A stretch of DNA of 64,000 nucleotides from Streptomyces sp. QL37 (GTDB lineage Bacteria; Actinomycetota; Actinomycetes; Streptomycetales; Streptomycetaceae): NCBI RefSeq assembly GCF_002941025.1, contig NZ_PTJS01000001.1:5771472-5835471 (forward strand). Reading direction: 5' to 3'. Shown in pieces: positions 38,717-49,173 of the stretch. A model generated the notes under the pieces. That model made no database searches. It saw nothing but the letters and a program-made list of their open reading frames with translations, and had not been told where the DNA came from. Positions within the stretch are counted from its first letter, which is position 1. The number at the start of each line of letters is the position of its first letter. A program made the position numbers and the translations under genes.

Positions 38717-39797
38717 GCGACGTAAGCAAGACGGACTCCCCGGCGGCGGACACCGTTCCGGCCCCGCGGTCCGGCGAAGGCCACGAGTTCCTGTCCGTAC
38801 GCAACCTCAGCGTCCACTTCGACACCGACGACGGCCTGGTCAAGTCCGTCGACGGCGTCAGCTTCGACCTGAAGGCCGGCCAGACCCTCGGCATCGTCGG
38901 CGAGTCCGGTTCGGGCAAGTCCGTGACCTCGCTGGGGATCATGGGCCTGCACACCTCGGAGCGCGCCCGGATCAACGGCGAGATCTGGCTCGACGGCGAG
39001 GAGCTCATCGGCGCCGGCCCCGAGCGCGTACGGAAGCTGCGCGGCCAGAAGATGGCCATGATCTTCCAGGACCCGCTGTCCGCCCTGCACCCGTACTACA
39101 GCATCGGCGCGCAGATCGTGGAGGCCCACCGGGTCCACAACAAGGTCGACAAGAAGACCGCGAAGAAGCGCGCGATCGAGATGCTCGACCGTGTCGGCAT
39201 CCCCGAGCCGCACCGCCGGTACGAGGACTACCCGCACCAGTTCTCCGGCGGCATGCGCCAGCGCGCCATGATCGCGATGGCTCTGGTCAACAACCCGCAG
39301 TTGCTCATCGCGGACGAGCCGACGACCGCCCTCGACGTCACCGTCCAGGCGCAGATCCTCGACCTCATCCGCGATCTGCAGAAGGAGTTCGGCTCCGCGG
39401 TCGTCATGATCACGCACGACCTCGGTGTCGTCGCCGAGATCGCGGATCACCTGCTCGTGATGTACGCGGGCCGCTGCATCGAGCGTGGCACGGCCGAGAA
39501 GGTCTTCTACGAGCCCCAGCACCCCTACACCTGGGGTCTGCTCGGCTCGATGCCGCGTATCGACCGGGAACAGACCGAGCGGCTCATCCCGGTCAAGGGC
39601 TCGCCGCCCAGCCTCATCAACGTCCCGTCGGGCTGCGCCTTCCACCCGCGCTGCCCGTACGCCGACGTCCCGCCGGACAACATCACCCGCACCGAGCGTC
39701 CTGAGCTGCAACTGGTCAGCGACGGGCACTACTCCGCGTGCCACATGTCGCGTGAGCAGCGCGACCGGATCTGGACCGAAGAGATTGCGCCGAAGCT

Positions 39798-39801
<4 letters not shown>
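38713..39801 (+). CDS. Oligopeptide ABC importer ATPase, OppD type (362 aa)
   Basis: Walker [12 protein letters not shown], signature [15 protein letters not shown], Walker [15 protein letters not shown] and H-loop MITHDLG. It keeps the long C-terminal oligopeptide domain with conserved Cys ([13 protein letters not shown]...HYSACH). The start ATG overlaps the OppB TGA, and its TGA overlaps the OppF GTG. Confidence 0.95.
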
Positions 39802-41156
<1,355 letters not shown>

Positions 41157-41174
41157 TACCGGCACAATTGCCCG

Positions 41175-41846
41175 GTGCTCAACGAACTCTTCACCCCCTC
41201 CGTCCAGCATTCGCTCGACATCGTCGGAATCTTCGTCTTCGCGATCTCGGGCGCCCTGCTCGCCGTACGCAAGAACTTCGATGTCTTCGGCATCGCGGTC
41301 CTCGCCGAGGTGACAGCGCTGGGCGGAGGGATCTTCCGTGATGTGATGATCGGCGCGCTCCCTCCGGCGGCCTTCACGGATCTCGGCTACTTCGTGACGC
41401 CGCTGGTCGCGGCCGCCCTGGTCTTCTTCCTGCACCCGCACGTGGAGCGCATCCAGGCCGGCGTCAACGTCTTCGACGCCGCCGGGCTGGGGCTCTTCTG
41501 CGTGGCCGGCACGGTCAAGGCCTACGAGTACGGTCTCGGCCTCACCTCGTCCGCCGCCCTCGGGCTGGCCACCGCGGTCGGTGGCGGCGTGCTGCGCGAC
41601 GTCCTGGCCAACGAGGTGCCGTCGCTGCTGCGCTGGGACCGGGACCTGTACGCCGTGCCCGCGATCGTGGGCGCCGTCATGGTGGTCCTCTGCATCCGTT
41701 TCGACGCGCTCAACGGCTACACCAGCGGCGCCGCGGCGATCACGGCGTTCCTCCTGCGACTCCTGGCCCTGCGCTTCCACTGGCGGGCCCCGCGCGCCTA
41801 CAACCGGCGGTCGGCCACGGCGGAGGAGAAGCCCGCCGTCATGTGA
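41175..41846 (+). CDS. TRIC-like cation channel family membrane protein (223 aa)
   Basis: YicG/UPF0126-type protein: two repeats of three helices, each with the Gly-rich hinge GGGIFRDVMIG and GGGVLRDVLANEVP. Such proteins are prokaryotic homologues of TRIC monovalent cation channels. GTG start. The tail after the last helix is short and basic. It lies 18 bases after oppF and may be read through from it. Confidence 0.9.
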   Translation: MLNELFTPSVQHSLDIVGIFVFAISGALLAVRKNFDVFGIAVLAEVTALGGGIFRDVMIGALPPAAFTDLGYFVTPLVAAALVFFLHPHVERIQAGVNVFDAAGLGLFCVAGTVKAYEYGLGLTSSAALGLATAVGGGVLRDVLANEVPSLLRWDRDLYAVPAIVGAVMVVLCIRFDALNGYTSGAAAITAFLLRLLALRFHWRAPRAYNRRSATAEEKPAVM

Positions 41847-41870
41847 CGGCAACAAAAAGCTACCGCTCAG

Positions 41871-41879
41871 TAATACGAT
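41871..41879 (+). promoter_or_regulatory. Possible -10 element of a leaderless transcript
   Basis: TAATACGAT in an AT-rich patch lies 10 bases ahead of the GTG at 41889. No ribosome binding site is visible before either candidate start of the thioesterase-like gene. Together this suggests a leaderless mRNA. Confidence 0.35.
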
Positions 41880-41888
41880 CGGTGTACC

Positions 41889-42764
41889 GTGCATGCCATG
41901 GCACAGGCAGCAGCGCAGGAGTCGCGCGCGGTACAGGCGACCATCGGTGACAGCGAGTTCGACCGCGACACCGCCGTCACCCTCAGGGAAGAAGGCGTCT
42001 ACGACGCGGAGCTCTCCGCGGGGTGGACGATCATCCACGCGGTCAACGGCGGCTACCTGCTCGCCATGCTCGGCCGCGCGCTCGGCGAGGCGCTCCCGCA
42101 CCACGACCCGTTCTCGGTCTCCGCGCACTACCTCACGGCCTCCGTCCCCGGTCCCGCCGTGATCCGCACCCAGGTCGTCCGCACCGGCCGTACGCTCTCC
42201 ACCGGCGAGGCCTCGCTCTTCCAGTTCGCCGAGGACGGCACGGAGGTCGAGCGCATCCGGGTGCTGGCCACCTACGGCGACCTGGACGGACTGACCGACG
42301 AGGTCCGCACGTCGGCCGAGCCGCCGGCCATCGCGCCCCTCGACCAGTGCTTCGGCACGGGCGACGGGACGGCGCCGATCCCCGGCAGCTCCGCCATCAC
42401 CGAACGGCTGGACATCAAGCTGGACCCGGCGACGGTCGGCTGGGCCGTCGGCGCACCGTCCGGCAAGGGCGAGATGCGCGGCTGGTTCGCGCTCGCCGAC
42501 GGCCGCGACGCGGACCCGCTCTCCCTGCTGCTCACCGTGGACGCGCTGCCGCCGACCTCGTTCGAGCTGGGGCTCAAGGGCTGGACGCCCACCATCGAGC
42601 TCACCACCCACATCCGCTGCCGCCCGGCCCCCGGGCCGCTGCGCGTCTCCATCACCACCCGCAACCTCGCGGGCGGTTTCCTGGAGGAGGACGCGGACGT
42701 CTGGGACAGCGCCGGCCGTCTCGTCGCCCAGTCCCGCCAGCTCGCCCGCGCACCCCGCGGCTGA
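41889..42764 (+). CDS. Thioesterase family protein, double hot-dog (291 aa)
   Basis: Acyl-CoA thioesterase (TesB-like) fold: an N-terminal hot-dog with GWTIIHAVNGGYLLAMLGRAL and DPFSVSAHYLTASVPGPA, and a C-terminal hot-dog with STGEASLFQF and the later FELGLKGWTPTIELTTHIR. It probably hydrolyses acyl-CoA. Start either GTG 41889 or ATG 41898. Confidence 0.87.
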   Translation: MHAMAQAAAQESRAVQATIGDSEFDRDTAVTLREEGVYDAELSAGWTIIHAVNGGYLLAMLGRALGEALPHHDPFSVSAHYLTASVPGPAVIRTQVVRTGRTLSTGEASLFQFAEDGTEVERIRVLATYGDLDGLTDEVRTSAEPPAIAPLDQCFGTGDGTAPIPGSSAITERLDIKLDPATVGWAVGAPSGKGEMRGWFALADGRDADPLSLLLTVDALPPTSFELGLKGWTPTIELTTHIRCRPAPGPLRVSITTRNLAGGFLEEDADVWDSAGRLVAQSRQLARAPRG

Positions 42765-42783
42765 GGCCCGCCAGAATGGTGCG

Positions 42784-43755
42784 GTGAAGTCAGACCGGCT
42801 CCTCTCCATCCTGCTGCTCCTCCAGACCCGCGGTCTGGTCCCCGCCGGTGAGCTGGCCGAGCGCCTCGAAGTCTCCGTACGCACCATCTACCGGGACGTC
42901 GAGGCGCTCTCGGCCTCCGGCGTGCCCGTGTACGCGGAGCGGGGGCGCAACGGGGGGATCGCGCTGCTGCCCGGCTTCCGCACCGATGTCACCGGGCTCA
43001 CCGCCGACGAGGCGCGCGCCCTGTTCGTCCTCGCGGCACAGGGCGCCCACGCGGCGCTCGGCCTGGACGCCGCGCTCGGCTCCGCGCTGCGCAAGGTGAT
43101 GGCCGCGCTCCCGGCTCCGCACCGGCCCGCCGCCGAGCAGACCAGCCGCCGCATCCTGGTGGACCCGGTCCGCTGGATGAGCGGTCCGCAGGCCGCCGTC
43201 GACGTGGGCGAGCTGCACGACGCGGTCTTCGCCGACCGGCGGCTGCTGCTCCACTACCGGCACAGCGGCACGGACACCCCCCGCGTCTACACCGTCGACC
43301 CGTACGGCCTCGTGGTGAAGGCCGGCGTCTGGTACCTGACGGCCGACCTGGACGGCGCGCCCCGGCTCTTCCGCGCGGACCGGGTGAAGCGGGCGGTCCT
43401 CACCGAGGAGCCCGTGGTGCGCCGGGAAGGCGTCGAGCCCGCCGACGTCTGGGAGGAGCTGCGCCGTCAGGTCGAGGAGCGGCCGGGGGACGTACGGCTC
43501 CGGGTGCGCGTGCACCGCTCCCGGCTGGATCTCTTCGTACGTCTGTGCGCGGGGGTGCTGACCGGACGGCCGGAGCCGGAGCGGCAGTCGGCGGGGGAGT
43601 GGCTGCTGGCCGAGCTCGCGGTGCCCGAGCTCGGGTGGGCGCGCTCCCTGCTCTCCTTCGGGCCGGAGCTCGAGGTGCTGTCGCCTCCTCAGGTGCGAAG
43701 CCTGCTCGCCGATGCCGCGGCCGCGGTCACGGAGCTGTACGCAGAAAACGGGTGA
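42784..43755 (+). CDS. YafY-type regulator with WYL domain (323 aa)
   Basis: An N-terminal DeoR-like winged helix (LVPAGELAERLEVSVRTIYRDVEAL) is followed by the WYL sensor domain, with the motif GVWYLTADLDG and ligand-contacting Arg residues in RLFRADRVKRA. WYL regulators bind nucleic acid or nucleotide ligands; some control DNA damage or phage defence genes, but no such genes lie nearby. It overlaps the convergent hydrolase by 29 bases. Confidence 0.92.
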   Translation: MKSDRLLSILLLLQTRGLVPAGELAERLEVSVRTIYRDVEALSASGVPVYAERGRNGGIALLPGFRTDVTGLTADEARALFVLAAQGAHAALGLDAALGSALRKVMAALPAPHRPAAEQTSRRILVDPVRWMSGPQAAVDVGELHDAVFADRRLLLHYRHSGTDTPRVYTVDPYGLVVKAGVWYLTADLDGAPRLFRADRVKRAVLTEEPVVRREGVEPADVWEELRRQVEERPGDVRLRVRVHRSRLDLFVRLCAGVLTGRPEPERQSAGEWLLAELAVPELGWARSLLSFGPELEVLSPPQVRSLLADAAAAVTELYAENG

Positions 43756-44560
43756 GGGCCGCGGTGAGCTCGGCGGGCGCGTCCTCCTGGACCAGATGTC
43801 CGGCCCCCTCGATCAGCCGCAGCTCGGCACCCGGGATCATCCCGGCCAGCTCATGGCCCCGGGTGACCGGGATCCAGGTGTCCTCCGTGCCCCAGCACAC
43901 CAGCACCGGCAGCTCCAGCTCGCCGTAACGGTGCTGGATCTCGTCGGTGAACCGCTGGTCGTTCTGGGCGATCTGCCGGTAGAACGCGGGCTGTCCGGCC
44001 TCCGTGCACCAGGGGGCGACGAGCCTGTCCAGCACCGCCGGACGCAGCCCCCGGTGGCTGGCCGAGCCGACGTACTGCGTCACCAGGGCCCGGTGCAGGT
44101 CCGGCGGGAGCTCGCCGAAGACCTCGGACCGGCCCCCGAGCAGCCGGTAGGCGGGCGAGCCCCACGGGGCCAGCGCCACCGGGTCGACGAGGGCCAGCCG
44201 CCGGTAGCGGGCGCCGTGCAGGAGGTGGGCCCGCAGGGCGACGCAGCCCCCGAAGTCATGGGCGGCCACGGCCGGTTCGTCGAGCCCCCAGTGCTCGATG
44301 AGCTCGGCGAGCACCCAGCCCTGGGAGCGGAGCGACACGTCCTGGCCGTCGTACTGCGCGGAGGCGCCGTAGCCCGGCAGGTCCCACACGTACACGCGGT
44401 GGTCCTGTGCCAGCCCCCGGGCGATGCCCCTCCAGACGTACGAGGAGAAGGGCGTGCCGTGCACCAGGACCACGGGCGGAGCCTGCTCGGGCCCCAGCGT
44501 CGCCCAGCGCACCTCGCCCGCGGAACTGATGAAGGTCCGGTCCAGCGTCCAGTCGTTCAT
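43727..44560 (-). CDS. Alpha/beta hydrolase, epoxide-hydrolase/dehalogenase type (277 aa)
   Basis: Cap-containing alpha/beta hydrolase. VVLVHGTPFSSYVWR supplies the oxyanion hole (HGTP), the nucleophile elbow reads AAHDFGGCVA with Asp as nucleophile, and the C-terminal His is in GAGHLVQED. An Asp nucleophile is typical for epoxide hydrolases and haloalkane dehalogenases rather than esterases. It lies next to the divergent-facing TetR gene, which may control it. Confidence 0.9.
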   Translation of the reverse strand: MNDWTLDRTFISSAGEVRWATLGPEQAPPVVLVHGTPFSSYVWRGIARGLAQDHRVYVWDLPGYGASAQYDGQDVSLRSQGWVLAELIEHWGLDEPAVAAHDFGGCVALRAHLLHGARYRRLALVDPVALAPWGSPAYRLLGGRSEVFGELPPDLHRALVTQYVGSASHRGLRPAVLDRLVAPWCTEAGQPAFYRQIAQNDQRFTDEIQHRYGELELPVLVCWGTEDTWIPVTRGHELAGMIPGAELRLIEGAGHLVQEDAPAELTAALTRFLRTAP

Positions 44561-44570
44561 GGAACCGACC

Positions 44571-45194
44571 CTACGGCCCGTCCAGCCAGTGGGCCCGGCC
44601 CAACGTGACCAGGCGCAGCCGGCGCCGCGCCACCCGGACGACCTCCGCCTCGCCCTCCGGACCGGCGTCCAGCAGCGCCGACGCGGTCAGCACCATGTGG
44701 TCGACGTACAGCCCGCCCAGCATCAGGAGGTCCTCCCGGTCCCAGCCCGCCGACTCCGGCTCCTCGCCGAGGACTTGGGCGACCTCCTCCGCGAATCCTC
44801 GCAGCTGGGCGGCGATGGCCCCGCGGACCGCCCCGACACCGCCGTGCTGCTCGCGGGCGATGAAGCGGAAGTGGGCGGGCTGCGCCGTGACATGACGCGC
44901 TATCAGTCCGACACTGCGGTCGAGCCGCTCCTCGCTGTCCCCCGTGTCGGCCAGGATCGCGCCGATCATGCCGTGCAGGCTGCCCAGGGTCTCCTCGACG
45001 AGGGCGACGCCGAGCGCCGCCGTGCCGTCGAAGTGGCGGTAGAAGGCCGTCGGGGTCACACCCACCGCCCTGGTCACCTCCCGCAGCCCCAGGCTGCTCA
45101 GGCTCTGGTGCTCCAGCAGTTCGAGTGCCGCGTCGAGCAGTGCCTGGCGGGTCTTCAGCTTCTGGGCCTGGCGGATGCCGACGGTGTGACTCAT
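44571..45194 (-). CDS. TetR-family regulator (207 aa)
   Basis: N-terminal TetR helix-turn-helix: TRQALLDAALELLEHQ, LGLREVTRAVGVTPTAFYRHFDG. The C-terminal ligand domain is of the FadR/TetR_C type (HFRFIAREQHGG). It sits just upstream, in the same direction, of the alpha/beta hydrolase (10-base gap) and divergent from the small membrane protein genes. It probably regulates one or both. Confidence 0.92.
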   Translation of the reverse strand: MSHTVGIRQAQKLKTRQALLDAALELLEHQSLSSLGLREVTRAVGVTPTAFYRHFDGTAALGVALVEETLGSLHGMIGAILADTGDSEERLDRSVGLIARHVTAQPAHFRFIAREQHGGVGAVRGAIAAQLRGFAEEVAQVLGEEPESAGWDREDLLMLGGLYVDHMVLTASALLDAGPEGEAEVVRVARRRLRLVTLGRAHWLDGP

Positions 45195-45299
45195 GCCATT
45201 CAGTAAACAACCGTTCTCCGAGTTTCGGAAGTGATGCAGGGTCTAGACTCATAAGTCAGTGCACAGTCGTACTCTCAAAGCTCGCAGAAAGGCCCGGAC

Positions 45300-45455
45300 A
45301 TGTTCGTCCTCGTCGCCGCCCTGCTCCTGCTGGGGGTTGTCCTCGGAGCGGTCGCGCATCTTCCGCTCCCCGCGGCCCTTGCCGCCGCTGCCGTGATCGG
45401 TCTCTGGCTGGCGGTCTTCGGTGTCCGTGAACGCCTCGCCCGCCGCACCCGCTGA
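45300..45455 (+). CDS. Small membrane protein (51 aa)
   Basis: Short gene: MFVLVAALLLLGVVLGAVAH starts the product, two hydrophobic helices with a short turn (LPLPAALAA), ending RERLARRTR. AGAAAGG lies upstream of the ATG. Fifteen bases after its stop the DUF4190 protein gene starts, so the two probably form a small operon. Function unknown. Confidence 0.75.
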   Translation: MFVLVAALLLLGVVLGAVAHLPLPAALAAAAVIGLWLAVFGVRERLARRTR

Positions 45456-45470
45456 CGAAGGAGCCGCACC

Positions 45471-45827
45471 ATGACACTCATCACCGCACGCACCGCTCCG
45501 CGCGACTCCCGCTCCGACGGCTCCCGCTCCGACGAGGCGCGTTCCGTGAAGGGTTCCGTCGAGGCCCCTTCGGCCGGGGCGCGTGCCGGCACCCGGGAGG
45601 GTGACGGACTGGCCGTCGCCTCGTTCGTGCTCGGGCTGCTCGGTCTCCTCGTGATGAACATCCTGCTGGGGCCCGTCGCCATCGTCATGGCGATCGTCGC
45701 GCTCACCCGCTCCACCGCCCGCCGGGGCCGCGCGCTGCTCGGGCTGGCCCTCGGCATCGCCGACCTGGTCGTCCTGGCCGTCCTGGTCACGGCCAACGGC
45801 ACCGTCTCCTGGAGCCTCACCGGCTGA
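45471..45827 (+). CDS. DUF4190-type membrane protein (118 aa)
   Basis: A Ser/Arg/Asp-rich cytosolic 45 residues precede two hydrophobic helices with the DUF4190 pattern GLAVASFVLGLLGLL, ALLGLALGIADLV. Common in actinobacteria, often near kinase or cell-envelope genes. Follows the small membrane protein gene at 45300. Confidence 0.85.
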   Translation: MTLITARTAPRDSRSDGSRSDEARSVKGSVEAPSAGARAGTREGDGLAVASFVLGLLGLLVMNILLGPVAIVMAIVALTRSTARRGRALLGLALGIADLVVLAVLVTANGTVSWSLTG

Positions 45828-45968
45828 CCTCGCGTCCCGGAACCGGAGCCCGACCGCCTCCGGCGGACGTGGATCTTCTGTGGTGAATATCCAGAAGCCG
45901 CATGCGCTTTCGGGGTTCACTGGCCAGACTTTCCCTGGAACGGAAACGGTGGGTCACGGGGAGACGAA

Positions 45969-47783
45969 GTGCGCGTGTTCGACCTGACGGGCAGTGGGGC
46001 CAAGCCCCTGGAGGAGGGGGATCCGAGGGAAATCGGCGGGATCCCGCTCGCGGGCAGGCTCGGCTCCGGCGGAATGGGGCGCGTCTACCTCGGAGTCCAC
46101 GAGGGGCGGTACGTCGCAGTCAAGCAGGTGCTGCCCTCCATCGCCGGCGAGGACCAGGACTTCGTCCGCCGCTTCGGGCACGAGCTGGACAACCTCGCCG
46201 AGCTGCCCGCGGAGGCCACCGCGCCCCTGATCGCCAGCGACCGCGACGCCCGGCCCCCGTGGCTGGCGACCGCATACGTCCCCGGCCTCACCCTGAGCGA
46301 CGCCGTCAGGCTGCACAAGGGCCCGCTGCCCGCCCGTACCCTGTGGCTCCTGCTGCGCGAGGCGGCCGCAGGGCTGGTCCCCGTGCACGCGCTGGGCATG
46401 GTGCACCGGGACCTCAAGCCGTCCAACGTCATGCTGACGGTCGAGGGCGCCACGGTCATCGACTTCGGCGTGGCCCGCGCCACCGAGCAGAGCCAGCTCA
46501 CCAGGAGCGGCATGGTGGTCGGCACCCCGGCCTACATGGCTCCGGAACAGGCGATCACGAAGCGGGACCTGACCGGCGCCGCCGATGTGTTCGCGCTGGG
46601 CTCGGTCATCGCGTACGCGGCCGGTGGGCGCCCGCCCTTCGGCGAGGAGTCCGGCCCCGCCGTGCTGTACCGCATCGTGCACGAGGAGCCCGACCTGGCG
46701 GCGGTGCGGGAGCTGGACCCCGGGCTCGCCGACGTCGTCGCGGCCTGTCTCGCCAAGGATCCCGAGGCCCGGCCCACCGCGTCCGAGCTGGTGCGGCGTG
46801 CCACGGAGCACGGGCCGTTCACGGCTCCGCTGTGGCCCGGGTCGATCAGCGGGGACCTCGATGAGAAGGCCGCCTTCGCGGCGGACGTCCAGGAGATCGA
46901 GGTGTCGCCGCCCGTGTCCGTGGCGACGCGGAACCTCGGGCGGAAGCCGCGTACGAAGTTCCGTGACCGGCCGCGGCGGGCCCGTGTCGTCTTCGCCGTC
47001 CTCCCCGTCGTCGTGACGGCGGGCGGGGTGACTCTCGCCGTCCAGCTCCTTCCCTTCATCTCGGGGACGGACGGCCACAAGGCCGCCGGGCCGTCCGTCC
47101 CCGCCACGGCCCCGGCGGTGCCCGCCGCCTCGGCCTCGGGCGCCAGCCCGTCGGGTTCGGCGTCACCGGAGAAGTCGCCGAAGGACAAGGAGAGGGAGAA
47201 GGAGAAGGACGGGGGAGGCAAGGGAGGCGACAAGACGGCGGACGGGGGTTCCGCCCCTGCCCCGGGAGCCGGGGACGCGGGCGGTGGTTCCCAGGACGGC
47301 TCCGGCGGGTCGGATGCGTCGGGCGGAGCCGGCGGCTCGGGCGGGTCCGGCTCATCGGGAGGCTCCAGTGATTCCGGCGGCTCCACCGGCTCCGGCGGAT
47401 CCAGCTCCGGGGGCACCACCACGCCCTCCGGGGCCTACCGCTACCGCAACGCCGAGAACGGCAAATGTCTCATTGCCGCCTACAGCGCTCCCCCGAGCAC
47501 GGGTGACTGCGGGGCCGCGGGTACCCGCTGGACGGTCCTGCCCCTGTCCGACGGATCCTTCCAGCTCGGCCATGAGTCGGGCAGGACCTGTCTGAGTGCC
47601 GGCGTGCTCAACGGGGGCATCCTGCAGCTCTCCTGCAACGAGTCCGACCTGCGCCGCTGGCGTGCGGGGGCGGGAGGCACCGTCGTGAGCGTCCGTACCG
47701 GGGGCTGCCTCGACCTGGGAAACGGCGGTGCCACGACGAGCCGCTGCTCGGGCAAGGCGTCCCAGCGCTGGACGGCCTTCTGA
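45969..47783 (+). CDS. Receptor-type Ser/Thr protein kinase with ricin-like sensor (604 aa)
   Basis: N-terminal PknB-like kinase: Gly-loop GRLGSGGMGRVY, Lys52 in VAVKQ, catalytic HRDLKPSN (Asp148), DFG and the APE motif MAPEQ. A single membrane helix at about residues 338-360. The extracellular part is a low-complexity Ser/Gly/Asp linker (residues about 370-475) and a C-terminal beta-trefoil-like domain with three Cys pairs and the QRW motif (ASQRWTAF), suggesting carbohydrate binding. GTG start behind GGGGAG. Likely senses cell-wall or environmental sugars. Confidence 0.93.
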   Translation: MRVFDLTGSGAKPLEEGDPREIGGIPLAGRLGSGGMGRVYLGVHEGRYVAVKQVLPSIAGEDQDFVRRFGHELDNLAELPAEATAPLIASDRDARPPWLATAYVPGLTLSDAVRLHKGPLPARTLWLLLREAAAGLVPVHALGMVHRDLKPSNVMLTVEGATVIDFGVARATEQSQLTRSGMVVGTPAYMAPEQAITKRDLTGAADVFALGSVIAYAAGGRPPFGEESGPAVLYRIVHEEPDLAAVRELDPGLADVVAACLAKDPEARPTASELVRRATEHGPFTAPLWPGSISGDLDEKAAFAADVQEIEVSPPVSVATRNLGRKPRTKFRDRPRRARVVFAVLPVVVTAGGVTLAVQLLPFISGTDGHKAAGPSVPATAPAVPAASASGASPSGSASPEKSPKDKEREKEKDGGGKGGDKTADGGSAPAPGAGDAGGGSQDGSGGSDASGGAGGSGGSGSSGGSSDSGGSTGSGGSSSGGTTTPSGAYRYRNAENGKCLIAAYSAPPSTGDCGAAGTRWTVLPLSDGSFQLGHESGRTCLSAGVLNGGILQLSCNESDLRRWRAGAGGTVVSVRTGGCLDLGNGGATTSRCSGKASQRWTAF

Positions 47784-47793
47784 GGTCGGACGG

Positions 47794-47822
47794 CGACCGG
47801 GCCCCTGAGCCCGGGCCCGTCG
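47794..47822 (+). terminator. Terminator after kinase gene
   Basis: CGACcGGGCCC pairs with GGGCCCGTCG (47813-47822) around an eight-base loop. It runs into the tandem repeat that starts at 47816. Confidence 0.55.
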
Positions 47823-47890
47823 TCCGGTCCTTGCCCCGGGCCCGTCGTCCGGGCTTTGGTCCGGACCCGTCTTCCGGTCCTTGCCCCGGG
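47816..47890 (+). repeat. Three tandem 25-bp repeats
   Basis: Three contiguous 25-base units (47816-47840, 47841-47865, 47866-47890), each starting CCCGTC(G/T)TCCGG; units 1 and 3 differ at one base. A partial fourth unit follows to about 47914. No spacers, so not CRISPR. It lies between the kinase terminator and the cysteine desulfurase gene. Confidence 0.9.
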
Positions 47891-48003
47891 ACCGGACAGG
47901 CCTTGCCCCGGGGGCCCGCACCGCCCTCCTGCCGGGCGCGCGTACCCCTGGCGCGATGCGCCCGGCACGCGCCGCGGCCCGGGCTCGTAGAATCGTCAGC
48001 ACC

Positions 48004-49173
48004 ATGGCTTACCTCGACCACGCCGCGACCACGCCGATGCTTCCGGAGGCGATCGCGGCGATGTCCGCGCAGCTCGCCGTCACCGGTAACGCGTCCTCCT
48101 TGCACGCTGCCGGGCGCCGGGCCCGCCGTACCGTCGAGGAGTCCAGAGAAACCCTCGCCGACGCCCTCGGAGCACGCCCCAGCGAGGTCGTGCTGACCTC
48201 CGGCGGTACCGAGGCCGACAACCTCGCGGTGAAGGGCCTCTACTGGGCCCGCCGGGACGCCGACCCCCGGCGCACCCGGGTCCTCGCCAGCCCCGTGGAG
48301 CACCACGCCGTCCTCGACGCGGTGGACTGGCTCGCCGAGCACGAGGGCGCCACCGTCGAATACCTCCCGGTCGACGCGTACGGACGTGTGCACCCGGACG
48401 CCCTGCGCGAGGCGCTCGTACGCGACCCCGACGACGTCGCCCTGGTCACCGTGATGTGGGCCAACAACGAGATCGGCACGGTCATGCCGATACGTGAACT
48501 CGCCGAGGTGGCGCGCGAGTTCGGTGTCCCCATGCACTCCGACGCGGTGCAGGCGTTCGGACAGCTGGAGGTCGACTTCGCCGCCTCCGGGCTGGCCGCC
48601 ATGACGGTCAGCGCACACAAGATCGGCGGCCCCTTCGGCATCGGCGCGCTGCTGCTCGGCCGCGACCAGGCCCCCGTGCCCGTCCTGCACGGCGGCGGGC
48701 AGGAGCGGCATGTGCGCTCCGGCACCCTCGACGTACCCGCCGTGGCCGCGTTCGCCGTGGCCGGGCGGCACGCCGCGGAGGGACGCGAGGGCTTCGCCCG
48801 TGAGATCGGCGCACTCCGCGACGAGCTGGCCGCCGCCGTGCTGAAGGCCGTCCCCGACGCGCTCCTGGGCGGCGACCCCGCCCCCGGCGGGCGGCTGCCC
48901 GCCAACGCCCACTTCACCTTCCCCGGCTGCGAGGGTGACTCCCTCCTGCTGCTGCTCGACGCCCAGGGCATCGAGTGCTCCACGGGATCGGCGTGCACCG
49001 CGGGCATCGCCCAGCCGAGCCATGTGCTGCTGGCCACCGGCACCGACCCCGCGCTGGCACGCGGCACGCTGCGCTTCTCGCTCGGCCACACCACGACCGG
49101 CCAGGACGTGGAGGAGCTCGCACGGGCGATCGGCCCCGCGGTCGAGCGGGCCAGGACGGCGGGACTCAGCTAG
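48004..49173 (+). CDS. Cysteine desulfurase, NifS/IscS-like (389 aa)
   Basis: PLP enzyme releasing sulfur from cysteine as persulfide. Starts [19 protein letters not shown] Lys206 lies in [11 protein letters not shown] and the active Cys331 in TGSACTAG. The ATG at 48004 is decided by family alignment; upstream in-frame residues are Arg/Ala-rich junk. With mnmA nearby on the same strand it probably supplies sulfur for tRNA 2-thiouridine. Confidence 0.95.
   Translation: MAYLDHAATTPMLPEAIAAMSAQLAVTGNASSLHAAGRRARRTVEESRETLADALGARPSEVVLTSGGTEADNLAVKGLYWARRDADPRRTRVLASPVEHHAVLDAVDWLAEHEGATVEYLPVDAYGRVHPDALREALVRDPDDVALVTVMWANNEIGTVMPIRELAEVAREFGVPMHSDAVQAFGQLEVDFAASGLAAMTVSAHKIGGPFGIGALLLGRDQAPVPVLHGGGQERHVRSGTLDVPAVAAFAVAGRHAAEGREGFAREIGALRDELAAAVLKAVPDALLGGDPAPGGRLPANAHFTFPGCEGDSLLLLLDAQGIECSTGSACTAGIAQPSHVLLATGTDPALARGTLRFSLGHTTTGQDVEELARAIGPAVERARTAGLS

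Noticed and set aside
47816..47914. Short regularly spaced repeats considered as a CRISPR array
   Set aside because: Units are contiguous with no spacers, and no cas genes are nearby. They are simple tandem repeats.
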